Positions 1-8,542 of a DNA stretch of 64,000 nt are shown here, piece by piece. Below the pieces are notes generated by a model. It did not search any database and was not told the origin of the DNA. It saw only the letters and a program-made list of their open reading frames with translations. The position numbers were made by a program, and so were the translations under genes. Source of the DNA: Oscillospiraceae bacterium. Its GTDB lineage: Bacteria > Bacillota > Clostridia > Oscillospirales > Oscillospiraceae. Position 1 is the first letter of the stretch; each line of letters opens with the position of its first letter. Location of the stretch: NCBI GenBank assembly GCA_017545165.1, contig JAFWQQ010000039.1, positions 28,891 to 92,890 of the forward strand, read 5' to 3'.

Positions 1-1038
1 GGGATAGACCACCGCCGTGTCCAGCACCCGGCCGGTGCCGTCCACCACGGCCACCTTGCAGCCCATGCGGTAGCCCGGGTCCAGGCCCATGGTCACCTTG
101 CCCTTCACCGGCGGCTGCAGCAGCAGAGGCCGGAGATTCAGGGCGAACTGACCGATGGCCCCCTCGTTGGCCCTGTCCGTCAGCTCCGCCCGGGTCTCCC
201 GCTCCAGAGAGGGGAAGAGCAGCCGGTCATAGGCGTCCAGGGCGGCGGCCTTCACAAAGGCCATGGCAGCGCTGCCGGGGATCACCACCTGGCGGTACAC
301 GGTCTGCATGGCCCGCTCGTGATCCAGGTCCAGCCAGACCTTCAGCAGTTTTTCCTTCTCGCCCCGGTTCAGGGCCAGGATCTGGTGCCCCTGCAGCCGG
401 GAGACGGGCTGGGAGAAGTCGTAGTACAGGCGGTAGACGCTGTCCTCCTCGGTGGCCGCCTCGGAGCGCAGCCGCCCCTCCCGGGCGATCTGTTCCTTCA
501 GGCGTTTTCGCAGGGCCGCGTCGTCGCTGATCTCCTCGGCGATGATGTCCGAGGCCCCCGCCAGGGCCTCCTCCACCGTCTCCACGCCCTTCTCTTGGTT
601 TACATAATCCTTTGCCGCCTCCTCCGGGAGCGGGCAGTCCCGGCCCTGACGGTACAGCAGCTCCGCCAGCGGAGCCAGGCCCTTCTCCCGTGCCACGGTG
701 GCCCGGGTGCGCCTCTTGGGCTTATAAGGGCGGTAGAGGTCCTCCAGCTCGGCCAGGGTCTTCGTATCCTCGATGGCCCGGCGCAGCTCCTCGGTGAGCT
801 TGCCCTGCTCCTCGATGGCGGAGAGCACCGTTTCCCGCCGCTCCTGCAGGCCCCGCAGGTACTGCAGGCGAGTCTCCAGGGTCCGCAGGGCCGTGTCGTC
901 CATGGCCCCGTGGAGCTCTTTGCGGTAGCGGGCGATGAAGGGGATGGTGTTCCCCTCGTCCAGCAGCTGGATGACGTTTTGAATGTATTCCGGCCGGGCC
1001 TTCAGCTCCTCGGCCAGGATGGCGATGATCTGTTCCAT
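1..1038 (-). CDS. tex: Tex-family S1 RNA-binding transcription accessory protein, N-terminal part (3' end outside window)
   Basis: About 346 codons of the N-terminal half are present; the gene runs off the left edge. The protein opens MEQIIAILAEEL, typical of the Tex N-terminal helical domain. It continues through the conserved segment with FIARYRKELHGAMDD (residues about 33-47) and LEDLYRPYKPKRRTRA (about 98-113). Near the window edge it enters the YqgF/RNase H-like domain, where GLDPGYRMGCKVAVVDGTG is visible at about residue 320. The C-terminal HhH and S1 domains would lie outside. Family role: nucleic-acid-associated factor linked to transcription fidelity and RNA turnover, cytoplasmic. 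The ATG at 1036-1038 is preceded by AAAGGAGA, a good ribosome binding site. The 5' flank holds no other gene for 1.4 kb. Confidence 0.9.
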   Translation of the reverse strand, partial: MEQIIAILAEELKARPEYIQNVIQLLDEGNTIPFIARYRKELHGAMDDTALRTLETRLQYLRGLQERRETVLSAIEEQGKLTEELRRAIEDTKTLAELEDLYRPYKPKRRTRATVAREKGLAPLAELLYRQGRDCPLPEEAAKDYVNQEKGVETVEEALAGASDIIAEEISDDAALRKRLKEQIAREGRLRSEAATEEDSVYRLYYDFSQPVSRLQGHQILALNRGEKEKLLKVWLDLDHERAMQTVYRQVVIPGSAAMAFVKAAALDAYDRLLFPSLERETRAELTDRANEGAIGQFALNLRPLLLQPPVKGKVTMGLDPGYRMGCKVAVVDGTGRVLDTAVVYP

Positions 1039-1129
1039 GGTTTCTCCTTTGCGTTTTGTTTTCCCGGGTATTATACCACAGGCTCCCCCGCACCGCCAGA
1101 CTGTTTTTCTCTCGATCAAAGCCTTCCGT

Positions 1130-2340
1130 CCTTGGAGACGCCCTCTGAGTCGCTCAGCCCTTGCGCCCGCCACATTCAGGCCTTCCCCGCGCACGGGGAA
1201 GGTGTCTGCGAAGCAGACGGATGAGGTCCCCGCGAAGCGGATGACGAAAGGGGCCCGTCGTCCCGCGCCCGCGCCCGCCGTCACGCGCCTACGTCCTGCT
1301 CCGCCGTAGGGGCGCTTCAGGTCGCGCCCGCCGTCCTGTCTTGCCTCCCCCTCCGGGGGAGGTGGCATCCGCCGATCCCCCGCGAGGCGGATGACGAAAG
1401 GGGCCCGTCGTCCCGCGCCCACGCCTGTAGCGCCGAGCATTGCTCGGCGACCTTCTGCACCAACGTCCGTCCTCTCCGTAGGGGCGCTTCACGAAGCGCC
1501 CGCCGCCCCGCGCCAGCGCCCGTCCTCTCCGTAGGGGCGACCTTCGGTCGCCCGCCGATCCACGTCCACGTCCGTCCTCTCCGTAGGGGCGACCTTCGGT
1601 CGCCCGCCGATCCACCCTCTCCGTAGCGCCCGCCGCCCTCGGCGGCCCGATTCAAGCCTTCCCCGCGCACGGGGAAGGTGTCTGCGAAGCAGACGGATGA
1701 GGTCCCCGCGAAGCGGATGACGAAAGGGGCCCGTCGTCCCGCGCCAGCGCCCGTAGCGCCGAGCATTGCTCGGCGACGTTCTGCACCAACGTCCGTCCCC
1801 CATCGTAGGGGCGACCTTTGGTCGTCCGCCGTCCCCCGCCCATGTCCATCCTCGCCATAGGGGCGCTTGCCCCTCCCGCCGATCCACGTCCACGTCCGTC
1901 CTCTCCGTAGGGGCGACCTTCGGTCGCCCGCCGCCCCGCGCCAGCGCCCGTCCTCTCCGTAGCGCCCGCCGCCCTCGGCGGCCCGATTCAAGCCTTCCCC
2001 GCGCACGGCGAAGGTGTCTGCGATGCACCGGATGAGGTCCCCGCGAAGCGGATGACGAAAGGGGCCCGTCGTCCCGCGCCAGCGCCCGTAGCGCCGAGCA
2101 TTGCTCGGCGACGTTCTGCACCAGCGTCCGTCCTCGCCGTAGGGGCGACCTTTGGGCGCCCGCCGATCCACGTCCACGTCCGTCCTCTCCGTAGGGGCGA
2201 CCTTCGGTCGCCCGCCGATCCACGTCCACGTCCGTCCTCTCCGTAGCGCCCGCCGCCCTCGGCGGCCCGATCCAAGCCTTCCCCGCGCACGGGGAAGGTG
2301 TCTGCGAAGCGCCGGATGAGGTCTCCGCGAAGCGCCGAGC
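1130..2340. repeat. Intergenic mosaic of short hairpin repeat units
   Basis: This 1.4 kb gap between tex and feoAB (1039-2486) has no convincing gene. It is built from a few shuffled, near-identical pieces, each able to fold into a small hairpin: CCTTCCCCG-CGCA-CGGGGAAGG, TCTGC-GAA-GCAGA, CCGC-GAA-GCGG, GCCGAGC-ATT-GCTCGGC and GGGCGACC-TTC-GGTCGCCC. A block of about 95 bp starting near 1180 recurs near 1652 and 1987 and in part near 1385 and 2275. The GGGCGACC hairpin unit recurs near 1535, 1585, 1905 and 2195. Single copies of related blocks occur in other intergenic gaps of the window (about 12345, 55690, 59060). Open frames here on both strands are low-complexity Arg/Pro/Gly and are not believed to be genes. 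Confidence 0.85.
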
Positions 2341-2405
2341 AGAAACCTGACCGGTGCAGCCACGTTTGCCCCGCTTGTGTTTTTCGACAAAATACCCCCT
2401 GCCTC

Positions 2406-2459
2406 TTGCATTTCTTAGTTAGTTATGGTAAACTCCTGATAGTTAGATTGAGCTAACTA
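2406..2459 (+). promoter_or_regulatory. feoAB promoter with a downstream palindromic operator candidate
   Basis: TTGCAT at 2406-2411 and TAAACT at 2429-2434 are separated by exactly 17 bp. Six bases later lies the inverted repeat TAGTTAG-N6-CTAACTA (2440-2459), which would sit at about the transcription start. The TTAG/CTAA half-sites resemble DtxR/IdeR-type metal-repressor boxes, which fits an iron-uptake operon; the identity of the regulator is an inference. The ribosome binding site is weak (GAGGCG, 2475-2480). Confidence 0.6.
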
Positions 2460-2486
2460 CTAGCTCTTAGAATCGAGGCGTTCATC

Positions 2487-4838
2487 ATGACCTTACGAGA
2501 CTGCAAACCCGGCCAGAGCGCCCGGGTGCTCTCCGTCGGCGGCGAGGGCGCTCTACGCCAGCATTTTCTGGACATGGGCGTGATCCCCGGGGCGGAGGTA
2601 ACCGTGGTGAAGCTGGCCCCCATGGGAGACCCCATGGAGCTGCGCATTCACGGCTATGAGCTGACCCTGCGTCTGGCCGACGCGGAGAAGATCGAGGCGG
2701 AGCGGATCGGGGCCCCCACTCCTCCCCAGATGCCGGATCCGTCCAGTCGGGAGAGCTTTCACCCCGGCCTGGGCGAAGAGGGCAAATTCCACCCCAAGGG
2801 GACTGGCGATCCCCTGCCGGAGAGCGAGATCCTGAGCTTCGCCCTGGTGGGCAACCAGAACTCCGGCAAAACCACGCTCTTCAACCAGCTCACCGGCTCC
2901 AACCAGCATGTGGGCAACTTCCCCGGCGTCACCGTGGACCGGAAGGACGGGACCATCCGGGGCTATCCCAACACCCGCATCACGGACCTGCCCGGCATCT
3001 ACTCCATGTCCCCCTATTCCAGCGAGGAGCTGGTGTCCCGGGACTTTGTGCTGCAGGAGAAGCCCAAGGCCATCATCAACATCGTGGACGCCACCAACAT
3101 CGAGCGGAATCTCTATCTCAGCATGCAGCTGCTGGAGATGGGCTTTCCCATGGTCATCGCCCTGAACATGATGGACGAGCTGCGGGGCAACGGCGGCTCG
3201 GTGGACGTGAACACCATGGAGGCCATGCTGGGCGTGCCCGTGGTGCCCATCTCTGCGGCCAAGAACCAGGGCGTGGACGAGCTGGTGCGCCACGCGGTCC
3301 ATATCGCCCGCTACCAGGAGGCGCCCCTGCGGCAGGACTTCTGCGGCGCGGAGGACCACGGCGGCGCGGTGCACCGCTGCCTGCACGCGGTGATCCACCT
3401 GATCGAGGACCACGCCCAGCGGGTCGGGCTGCCGGTCCGTTTCGCCGCAAGCAAGCTCATCGAGGGGGACGCGCTGATCCTGAAGCAGCTGGAGCTGGAC
3501 AAGAACGAGCAGGAGATGCTGGAGCACATCAAGCTGCAGCTGGAAAAGGAGCGGGGCCTGGATCCCAGCGCCGCCATGGCGGACATGCGCTTTGACTTTA
3601 TCGGCAGGGTCTGCGCCGCCTGCGTGCACAAGCCTCGCGTGAGCCGGGAGCACCTGCGCAGCCAGAGGCTGGACCGGGTGCTGACCGGCAGATTCACCGC
3701 CCTGCCTCTCTTCATCGGCATCATGGCCCTGGTCTTCTATCTGACCTTCGGCGTCATCGGCGCCTGGCTGCAGGATCTGCTGGCCGCGGGGGTGGAAGCG
3801 CTCTCGGAGCTCACGGACAAGGCCCTCACCGCCGGAAACGTGAATCCCGCCATCCACAGCCTGATCATCGACGGCATCTTTGAGGGCGTGGGGAGCGTGC
3901 TGAGCTTCCTGCCCATCATCGTTACCATGTTCCTCTTCCTGTCCCTTCTGGAGGACAGCGGCTATATCGCCCGGGTCGCCTTCTTTATGGACAAGCTCCT
4001 GCGGAAGATCGGCCTTTCGGGGCGCAGCATCGTGCCCATGCTCATCGGCTTCGGCTGCACGGTGCCGGCGGTGATGTCCACCCGGACCCTGCCCAGCGAG
4101 CGGGACCGGAAAATGACCATCCTGCTCACGCCCTTCATGAGCTGCTCGGCCAAGCTCCCCATTTACGCCTTCTTTGTCAGTGCCTTCTTCCCGAAAGAGG
4201 GCTGGCTTGTGATGACCGGGCTCTATCTTCTGGGGATCCTGATGGCGATCCTGGTCGCTCTGCTCTTCAAAAACACCCTCTTCCGGGGCGAGGCGGTGCC
4301 CTTTGTTATGGAGCTTCCCAACTACCGGCTCCCCAGCGTCCGGAACGTGCTGCAGCTGCTGTGGGAGAAGGCCAAGGACTTTCTGCAGCGGGCCTTCACC
4401 GTGATCCTCATCGCCACCATCGCCGTCTGGTTCCTCAAAAGCTTCGATCCCCACTTCAACCTGGTGGAGGACTCCCACAGCAGCATCCTGGCCCTGGTGG
4501 CCGGGTGGCTTGCTCCCCTGCTGACTCCCCTGGGTCTGGGAGACTGGCGCATCGCCACCTCCCTGATCTGCGGCTTCATGGCCAAGGAGAGCGTGGTTTC
4601 CACCATGGAGATCCTCTTTGTCGGCGACGGCGGCGTCGCCGCTGCCATCGGGAGCCTCCAGGCGGCCTGCCTTCTGGTGTTCAGCCTGCTCTATACCCCC
4701 TGCGTGGCGGCCGTCGCCTCCATCCGGCGGGAGCTGGGCCGGCGCTGGTCCATCGGGGTGATCCTCTGGCAGTGCGGCCTCGCCTGGCTGGCGGCCCTGC
4801 TGCTGCGGCTGATCGGCCTGGCCCTCGGGCTTGGGTGA
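2487..4838 (+). CDS. feoB: Fused FeoA-FeoB ferrous iron transporter
   Basis: 783 residues. Residues 1-75 form a FeoA (SH3-like) domain beginning MTLRDCKPGQSARV. After a linker, the FeoB GTPase domain has G1 GNQNSGKTT (about 122-130), the switch region GNFPGVTVD, G3 DLPG, G4 NMMD and G5 SA. A helical insert at about 300-395 is followed by the polytopic membrane part with the two gate/nucleoside-recognition regions; FGCTVPAVMSTRTL and FMAKESVVSTME are recognisable. The protein imports Fe2+ across the cytoplasmic membrane. FeoA and FeoB are usually separate or adjacent genes, so this is a fused form, known in some Clostridia. A Cys-rich partner follows 12 bp downstream, and the upstream promoter carries a likely metal operator. 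Confidence 0.95.
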   Translation: MTLRDCKPGQSARVLSVGGEGALRQHFLDMGVIPGAEVTVVKLAPMGDPMELRIHGYELTLRLADAEKIEAERIGAPTPPQMPDPSSRESFHPGLGEEGKFHPKGTGDPLPESEILSFALVGNQNSGKTTLFNQLTGSNQHVGNFPGVTVDRKDGTIRGYPNTRITDLPGIYSMSPYSSEELVSRDFVLQEKPKAIINIVDATNIERNLYLSMQLLEMGFPMVIALNMMDELRGNGGSVDVNTMEAMLGVPVVPISAAKNQGVDELVRHAVHIARYQEAPLRQDFCGAEDHGGAVHRCLHAVIHLIEDHAQRVGLPVRFAASKLIEGDALILKQLELDKNEQEMLEHIKLQLEKERGLDPSAAMADMRFDFIGRVCAACVHKPRVSREHLRSQRLDRVLTGRFTALPLFIGIMALVFYLTFGVIGAWLQDLLAAGVEALSELTDKALTAGNVNPAIHSLIIDGIFEGVGSVLSFLPIIVTMFLFLSLLEDSGYIARVAFFMDKLLRKIGLSGRSIVPMLIGFGCTVPAVMSTRTLPSERDRKMTILLTPFMSCSAKLPIYAFFVSAFFPKEGWLVMTGLYLLGILMAILVALLFKNTLFRGEAVPFVMELPNYRLPSVRNVLQLLWEKAKDFLQRAFTVILIATIAVWFLKSFDPHFNLVEDSHSSILALVAGWLAPLLTPLGLGDWRIATSLICGFMAKESVVSTMEILFVGDGGVAAAIGSLQAACLLVFSLLYTPCVAAVASIRRELGRRWSIGVILWQCGLAWLAALLLRLIGLALGLG

Positions 4839-4850
4839 AAGGAGATCGCC

Positions 4851-5057
4851 ATGGGTTTATTGGATTATCTTCTTCTGGGGCTGATCGCCCTGGCCGTGCT
4901 CCTGGCCCTGCGGCGGCTCCGCCGCTCCCGGGGCAGCTGCTCCTGCGGCGGCACCTGCGCTTCCTGCGGCGGCTGCTGCGCTTCCTGCTCCTCCCGGACC
5001 GGTTCCAGCGCCTCCCCTTCCTCTGCCTGTCAACGAAAAAACACGAGCGTCGAGTGA
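4851..5057 (+). CDS. FeoB-associated Cys-rich small membrane protein
   Basis: 68 residues. One N-terminal membrane segment (about 4-21, LLDYLLLGLIALAVLLAL) is followed by a basic RRLRRSR stretch and a cysteine cluster (eight Cys in about 25 residues, CSCGG, CASCGGCC and CASC motifs). This is the layout of the FeoB-associated Cys-rich family, which replaces FeoC in many Firmicutes. It may help FeoB function or bind Fe or an Fe-S cluster; that role is an inference from family and position. The start is well set by AAAGGAG 6 bp upstream. Its stop codon lies inside the stem of the downstream terminator, so it is the last gene of the feo unit. Confidence 0.85.
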   Translation: MGLLDYLLLGLIALAVLLALRRLRRSRGSCSCGGTCASCGGCCASCSSRTGSSASPSSACQRKNTSVE

Positions 5058-5075
5058 TCCCGGCGCTCTTTTTTT
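5045..5075 (+). terminator. Rho-independent terminator of the feo operon
   Basis: GAGCGTC (5045-5051) pairs with GGCGCTC (5062-5068, one G-T pair) and is followed by a run of seven T. The stem starts inside the last codons of the Cys-rich gene. Confidence 0.75.
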
Positions 5076-5085
5076 CCCCACAGCC

Positions 5086-5114
5086 TTGCGAAAAGACCGG
5101 GAATTTGCTATAGT
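5086..5114 (+). promoter_or_regulatory. prmA promoter
   Basis: TTGCGA (5086-5091), 17 bp, TATAGT (5109-5114), directly after the feo terminator and 34 bp before the prmA start. Confidence 0.6.
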
Positions 5115-5147
5115 GCTGATAATCTGACAACGAAAGGGAGACGCCTT

Positions 5148-6065
5148 ATGCGCTATATGGAAGTGATCGTGGACACCCCGGCCAAGGACATTGACCGCCG
5201 CTGCGAGGAGATGTCCGCCATGGGGGTCGGAGGCTTTGTCATCGAAAACGAAGAGGATTTCCGGGACTTTCTGGAGCACAACCACGCCTATTGGGACTAT
5301 GTGGACGAGGATCTGGAGCAGAAATACGCCGGCCTCAGCCGCATCAAATGCTACCTGACCGACGATGAGGCCGGGCAGGACAGCCTGCGTCAGATCCGGG
5401 CGGCCTACGGTCCGGTCTCCGTCAGCTTCGTGGAGGACAGCGACTGGGAAAACAACTGGCGAGAATACTATAAACCCATCGAGGTGGGCGAAAAGCTGGT
5501 GGTGGTCCCCGAGTGGGAGCCCATCCCGGAGGGCGGACGGCTTCCCCTGCGGCTGGACCCGGGCCTGATCTTCGGCACCGGCAGCCACGCCACCACCCGC
5601 CTTTGCCTGGCGGCGATGGAGAGTTATGTAAACCAAAACACCCGCGTCCTGGACCTGGGCTGCGGCAGCGGCATCCTGGGCATCGGCGCTCTGGTCCTGG
5701 GAGCCAAAAGCTGCCTGGGCTGTGACATCGACCCCAAAGCCCCGGACGTGGTCCGAACCAACGCCGCCCTGAATCAGTTCGGTCCGGATCGGCTCCAGGT
5801 CTGCGCCGGAGATATCCTCTCCGACGCATCCCTGCGCCGCAGCTTCGGCGGGGGCTACGATCTGGTGCTCTCCAACATCGTCTCCGACGTGATCATCCCC
5901 CTCTCCCGCTACGTCCGGTCCTTCCTGGCCCCCGGCGGCGTCTGGATCAGCTCCGGCATCATCGAGGGGCGGCAGAATGAGGTCCGCGCCGCCATCGAGC
6001 AGGCGGGCTTCACGATCATCGCCCACAGCAGTGAGGACGAGTGGCACAGCTTTACAGCAAAATAA
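5148..6065 (+). CDS. prmA: Ribosomal protein L11 methyltransferase
   Basis: 305 residues, normal for the family. The N-terminal substrate-recognition domain (about 1-100) is followed by the AdoMet-dependent Rossmann domain with LDPGLIFGTGSHATT (about 137-150), motif I LDLGCGSGILG (168-178) and DLVLSNIVSD (about 240-249), the NIV/NP-like loop of PrmA. It trimethylates ribosomal protein L11 in the cytoplasm. Start ATG has GAAAGGGAG upstream. It has its own promoter and terminator, so it is probably monocistronic here. Confidence 0.93.
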   Translation: MRYMEVIVDTPAKDIDRRCEEMSAMGVGGFVIENEEDFRDFLEHNHAYWDYVDEDLEQKYAGLSRIKCYLTDDEAGQDSLRQIRAAYGPVSVSFVEDSDWENNWREYYKPIEVGEKLVVVPEWEPIPEGGRLPLRLDPGLIFGTGSHATTRLCLAAMESYVNQNTRVLDLGCGSGILGIGALVLGAKSCLGCDIDPKAPDVVRTNAALNQFGPDRLQVCAGDILSDASLRRSFGGGYDLVLSNIVSDVIIPLSRYVRSFLAPGGVWISSGIIEGRQNEVRAAIEQAGFTIIAHSSEDEWHSFTAK

Positions 6066-6071
6066 CATTTC

Positions 6072-6102
6072 GGCGGAGAGGACGCGGTCCTCTCCGCCTT
6101 TT
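6072..6102 (+). terminator. Terminator after prmA
   Basis: Stem GGCGGAGAGGAC (6072-6083) pairs with GTCCTCTCCGCC (6087-6098), followed by TTTT. It lies between converging genes, so it may work in both directions. Confidence 0.8.
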
Positions 6103-6164
6103 CCGTCTTGTCCTTTCCCGGAACATAGTCATCGTTCTGTCGTCAAATCAATCGAGCAAAGCGC

Positions 6165-6785
6165 TCAGGCCCCCTGCTCATGCAGCCATTCCAGCGCGTC
6201 GGAGAGGGTGCCCAGCCGGTCGATGAGGCCCAGGCGCACCGCGTCCTCCCCATTGAGGATGCTGCCCACATCGTTGGCCAACTCGTCGGTGTTGGTCATG
6301 AGCCGCACGTAGTCCTCCCGGGAGATCCGGGAGTGCTCCGTGACAAAGCGGACGATCCGGTCCTGGATCCGGGCGAAGTAATTGTAGGTCTGGGGCACAC
6401 CGATGACCACGCCGTTGAGGCGCACCGGGTGGATGGTCATGGCCGCGGAGGGCGCGATCATGCTGCAGCGCGCGGCCACGGCCAGGGGCACGCCGATGCT
6501 GTGACCGCCGCCCAGCACCAGAGAGACCGTGGGCGTCTTCATTCCCGCGATCATCTCCGCGATGGCAAGGCCCGCCTCCACGTCCCCGCCCATGGTGTTC
6601 AGAAGGATCAGCACGCCCCGTATCTCCGGGCTCTCCTCCATTGCGGCCAGCAGGGGCAGGATGTGCTCGTACTTGGTGGCCTTGGCGTCCTCCGGCAGGA
6701 CCTGGTGCCCCTCGATCTGCCCCACGATGGTCAGGCAGTGGACGCCGCCCTGCTTGACCGCGCCCAGCTCTTTGATTTCATCCAT
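6165..6785 (-). CDS. tepA: ClpP-like serine protease of the TepA family
   Basis: 206 residues from the ATG at 6783-6785, which follows GAGAGGTGAT; an upstream in-frame GTG at 6794 would add three residues and is less likely because it lies in that ribosome binding site. ClpP fold: LILLNTMGGDVEAGLAIAE (oxyanion region), GGGHSIGVPLA carrying the nucleophilic Ser, and MTIHPVRLNGVVIG carrying the catalytic His, both in the exact form seen in Bacillus TepA. Family role: translocation-enhancing or membrane-associated protein turnover, not the main ClpXP peptidase. It is converging with prmA and diverging from an orphan gene. Confidence 0.85.
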   Translation of the reverse strand: MDEIKELGAVKQGGVHCLTIVGQIEGHQVLPEDAKATKYEHILPLLAAMEESPEIRGVLILLNTMGGDVEAGLAIAEMIAGMKTPTVSLVLGGGHSIGVPLAVAARCSMIAPSAAMTIHPVRLNGVVIGVPQTYNYFARIQDRIVRFVTEHSRISREDYVRLMTNTDELANDVGSILNGEDAVRLGLIDRLGTLSDALEWLHEQGA

Positions 6786-6870
6786 TCCGATCACCTCTCA
6801 AGCTATTGTTCCCAGAAACGGGCGCGGGCATTCCCGCCGAACGTTTCCGGTATAAGGAAAGGAGAAGTCT

Positions 6871-7362
6871 ATGTTTTTCGAAGAATGCACTCAGTCTGTG
6901 GTTTGCCGTCTCTCCCGGGAGGAGGCGCTTCGGAGGCTGGCCGAGTCTCAGACCTCGTTCAACAATTCCCAGCCTTCTTTCAACCGCCAATGCCTGGCAT
7001 TGGCCGCTCCCAGGACCGAGACCGGCCCCGATGGCGCCCCGGCAGTCACGGTTCGAGGTTCCTTCGGCTCCTTTCTCGTCTCCTTCCGCATCACACAAAC
7101 GGAGGAATGCGGTACGCCCGCTTCAGAAGCCACAATGACCATGAAAATGGCACCGGGTCCGTTCATCTTCATGAGCATCTTCCTCCTGCTGTTTCTTTCG
7201 TTCGGCTTCACATCTCCCTATGTTTCTTTTTCGGAGCTGCTGCGTATGGGCGTTCTTCTTTTTCTCGGCTTCTTTGGGCCGATCTATCTGATCGCCCGCT
7301 TGGCTCTGCCCCATGCGGCAGACAGACTCTGGGAGCATTTGAGCCGCTCTTTCCTGCGCTGA
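6871..7362 (+). CDS. Hypothetical membrane protein
   Basis: 163 residues, not recognised. A soluble N-terminal part of about 88 residues is followed by two hydrophobic segments at about 95-112 (FIFMSIFLLLFLSFGF) and 122-142 (LLRMGVLLFLGFFGPIYLIA), then a short basic tail. This suggests a small membrane protein with the N-terminal part on one side. The start is supported by AAAGGAGAAG, 6 bp upstream. Base composition is slightly lower in GC than its neighbours. It is a single gene with a hairpin shortly after its stop. Confidence 0.6.
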   Translation: MFFEECTQSVVCRLSREEALRRLAESQTSFNNSQPSFNRQCLALAAPRTETGPDGAPAVTVRGSFGSFLVSFRITQTEECGTPASEATMTMKMAPGPFIFMSIFLLLFLSFGFTSPYVSFSELLRMGVLLFLGFFGPIYLIARLALPHAADRLWEHLSRSFLR

Positions 7363-7389
7363 ATCCACGTTTGCACGAATAAGGAACAA

Positions 7390-7411
7390 CCCGGGAGAAC
7401 ATTCTCCCGGG
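7390..7411. terminator. Perfect hairpin between converging genes
   Basis: CCCGGGAGAA and TTCTCCCGGG are separated by 2 bases. It lies between the stops of the orphan membrane protein (+) and the radical SAM gene (-). The T run is poor on both sides, so the terminator call is moderate. Confidence 0.55.
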
Positions 7412-7427
7412 TCAAAGCTTTTCGGTA

Positions 7428-8447
7428 TCATTCCGCCGTCTCTAGATGTCGGTTCAACAGATAAATCTTGAAGTCTCCCTCATCAAAGACCCGCTGGGAC
7501 GCCGGGTCTCCGTAGCGCCGCACCAGCTGGCCCAGCGTGATCTCCCGGGCTGCGCGGAGGGCCGGCGTGTCCCGCTCCTCGATCCGGCGCAGCAGTTCCT
7601 CCACAGGCTCGGTCTTCAGATTGCCGACAGCCCATTCGGGGCGCATGTGGGTGTAGTTGAAAAACAGCTCGTATTGATTGGACACGTAGAGCACCAGCTC
7701 CTCTTCTTGGGAAAAGTTTAGGTGAGAAGGCTCGTCCTTCCATTTTTCGCAGAGCTCCGCCTCGGTTTGGAGCAGATCCGCATCCAGGTAGAAGGGCAGC
7801 AGCTCCTCCGGAATGGAATCCCGGGTGATCCGGATGGGATAGAGCTTGCGGTTTTCCCCGTCGCAGCTGCCCTCGTGGACGAAGAAGCGGAAGGCCCCGC
7901 CGATCTCCGCGCAGCGGCGGGAGAGCTCCAGCTTCCGGCTCAAGGGCAGCAGCTCCACCAGCTCCAGCCGGTTCTCCTCGTTGAGAAAGCCCTGCCAGCG
8001 GGGGCAGATCCCATTTTCCAGCAAGATCTCCGTGGCCCGCAGCAGCTCCCGAAAGGCGCCCCTGCGGCCCACATAGCGGTCCGTGGTCTGCTCCAGGCCG
8101 AAGAAAGACAGCTGGACGCATTTCACGTTCAGTTCCTTCAAAAAGTGCACATAGTCCGGATCCCGCACCAGCCGCCAGAAGCTAGCCAGCTCAAAACGCT
8201 CCGGGACGGCGTTCACGGACAGGGCCTTGTCCCGCTCCCAGCGGGAGCGATAGTCCGGGCAGAAGTCCGGCTCCCGCAGCCAGCTGTAGAAGGCGATCCG
8301 GTCAAAGAACGGCTTGAAGCGCTCCACGATCCACGCGTCAGCCTCCGGCTCCATGGGCAGGTTCGGCATATGGCCCAGCCAGCAGTGCAGGCAGCGGTTC
8401 GGGCAGCCGTACAGATCCACCGCCAGGCTCAGGCTCCTGCTTCTCAT
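7428..8447 (-). CDS. Radical SAM domain protein of unknown function
   Basis: 339 residues. The canonical CxxxCxxC cluster motif is at residues 15-22 (CPNRCLHC), preceded by a beta-strand pattern (SLSLAVDLYG). A GFLNEEN segment about halfway fits the barrel. No C-terminal SPASM-type Cys cluster is obvious, so it is a single Fe-S cluster enzyme as far as can be seen. It would use SAM to generate a 5'-deoxyadenosyl radical; the substrate is unknown. It is the last gene of the leftward prfA operon, 95 bp after the aminopeptidase. Start ATG has GGAAGGGAAG upstream. Confidence 0.75.
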   Translation of the reverse strand: MRSRSLSLAVDLYGCPNRCLHCWLGHMPNLPMEPEADAWIVERFKPFFDRIAFYSWLREPDFCPDYRSRWERDKALSVNAVPERFELASFWRLVRDPDYVHFLKELNVKCVQLSFFGLEQTTDRYVGRRGAFRELLRATEILLENGICPRWQGFLNEENRLELVELLPLSRKLELSRRCAEIGGAFRFFVHEGSCDGENRKLYPIRITRDSIPEELLPFYLDADLLQTEAELCEKWKDEPSHLNFSQEEELVLYVSNQYELFFNYTHMRPEWAVGNLKTEPVEELLRRIEERDTPALRAAREITLGQLVRRYGDPASQRVFDEGDFKIYLLNRHLETAE

Positions 8448-8542
8448 CTTTTCGCTTCCCTTCCCGGTTTCCCATTTTCAGCAACAGTCTCCAGCGAAGA
8501 ACGGATGGCTGTTTTTCCTACTGACTTGAAAAAACGTTCGGC

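Noticed and set aside
1130-2340. Possible CRISPR array
   Set aside because: Units vary in length and order, have no unique spacers of constant size, and no cas gene is near.
1317-2411. Open frames of up to 364 codons in the hairpin-repeat field
   Set aside because: They translate the repeats into Arg/Gly/Pro-rich repeats in all frames and on both strands, with no start signal.
2553-4478. Long open frame antisense to feoB (641 codons)
   Set aside because: Caused by GC-rich third positions; sequence is His/Gln/Val-rich low complexity, with no ribosome binding site. Same reasoning applies to antisense frames at 23920-27165, 49854-52142 and 52959-55703.
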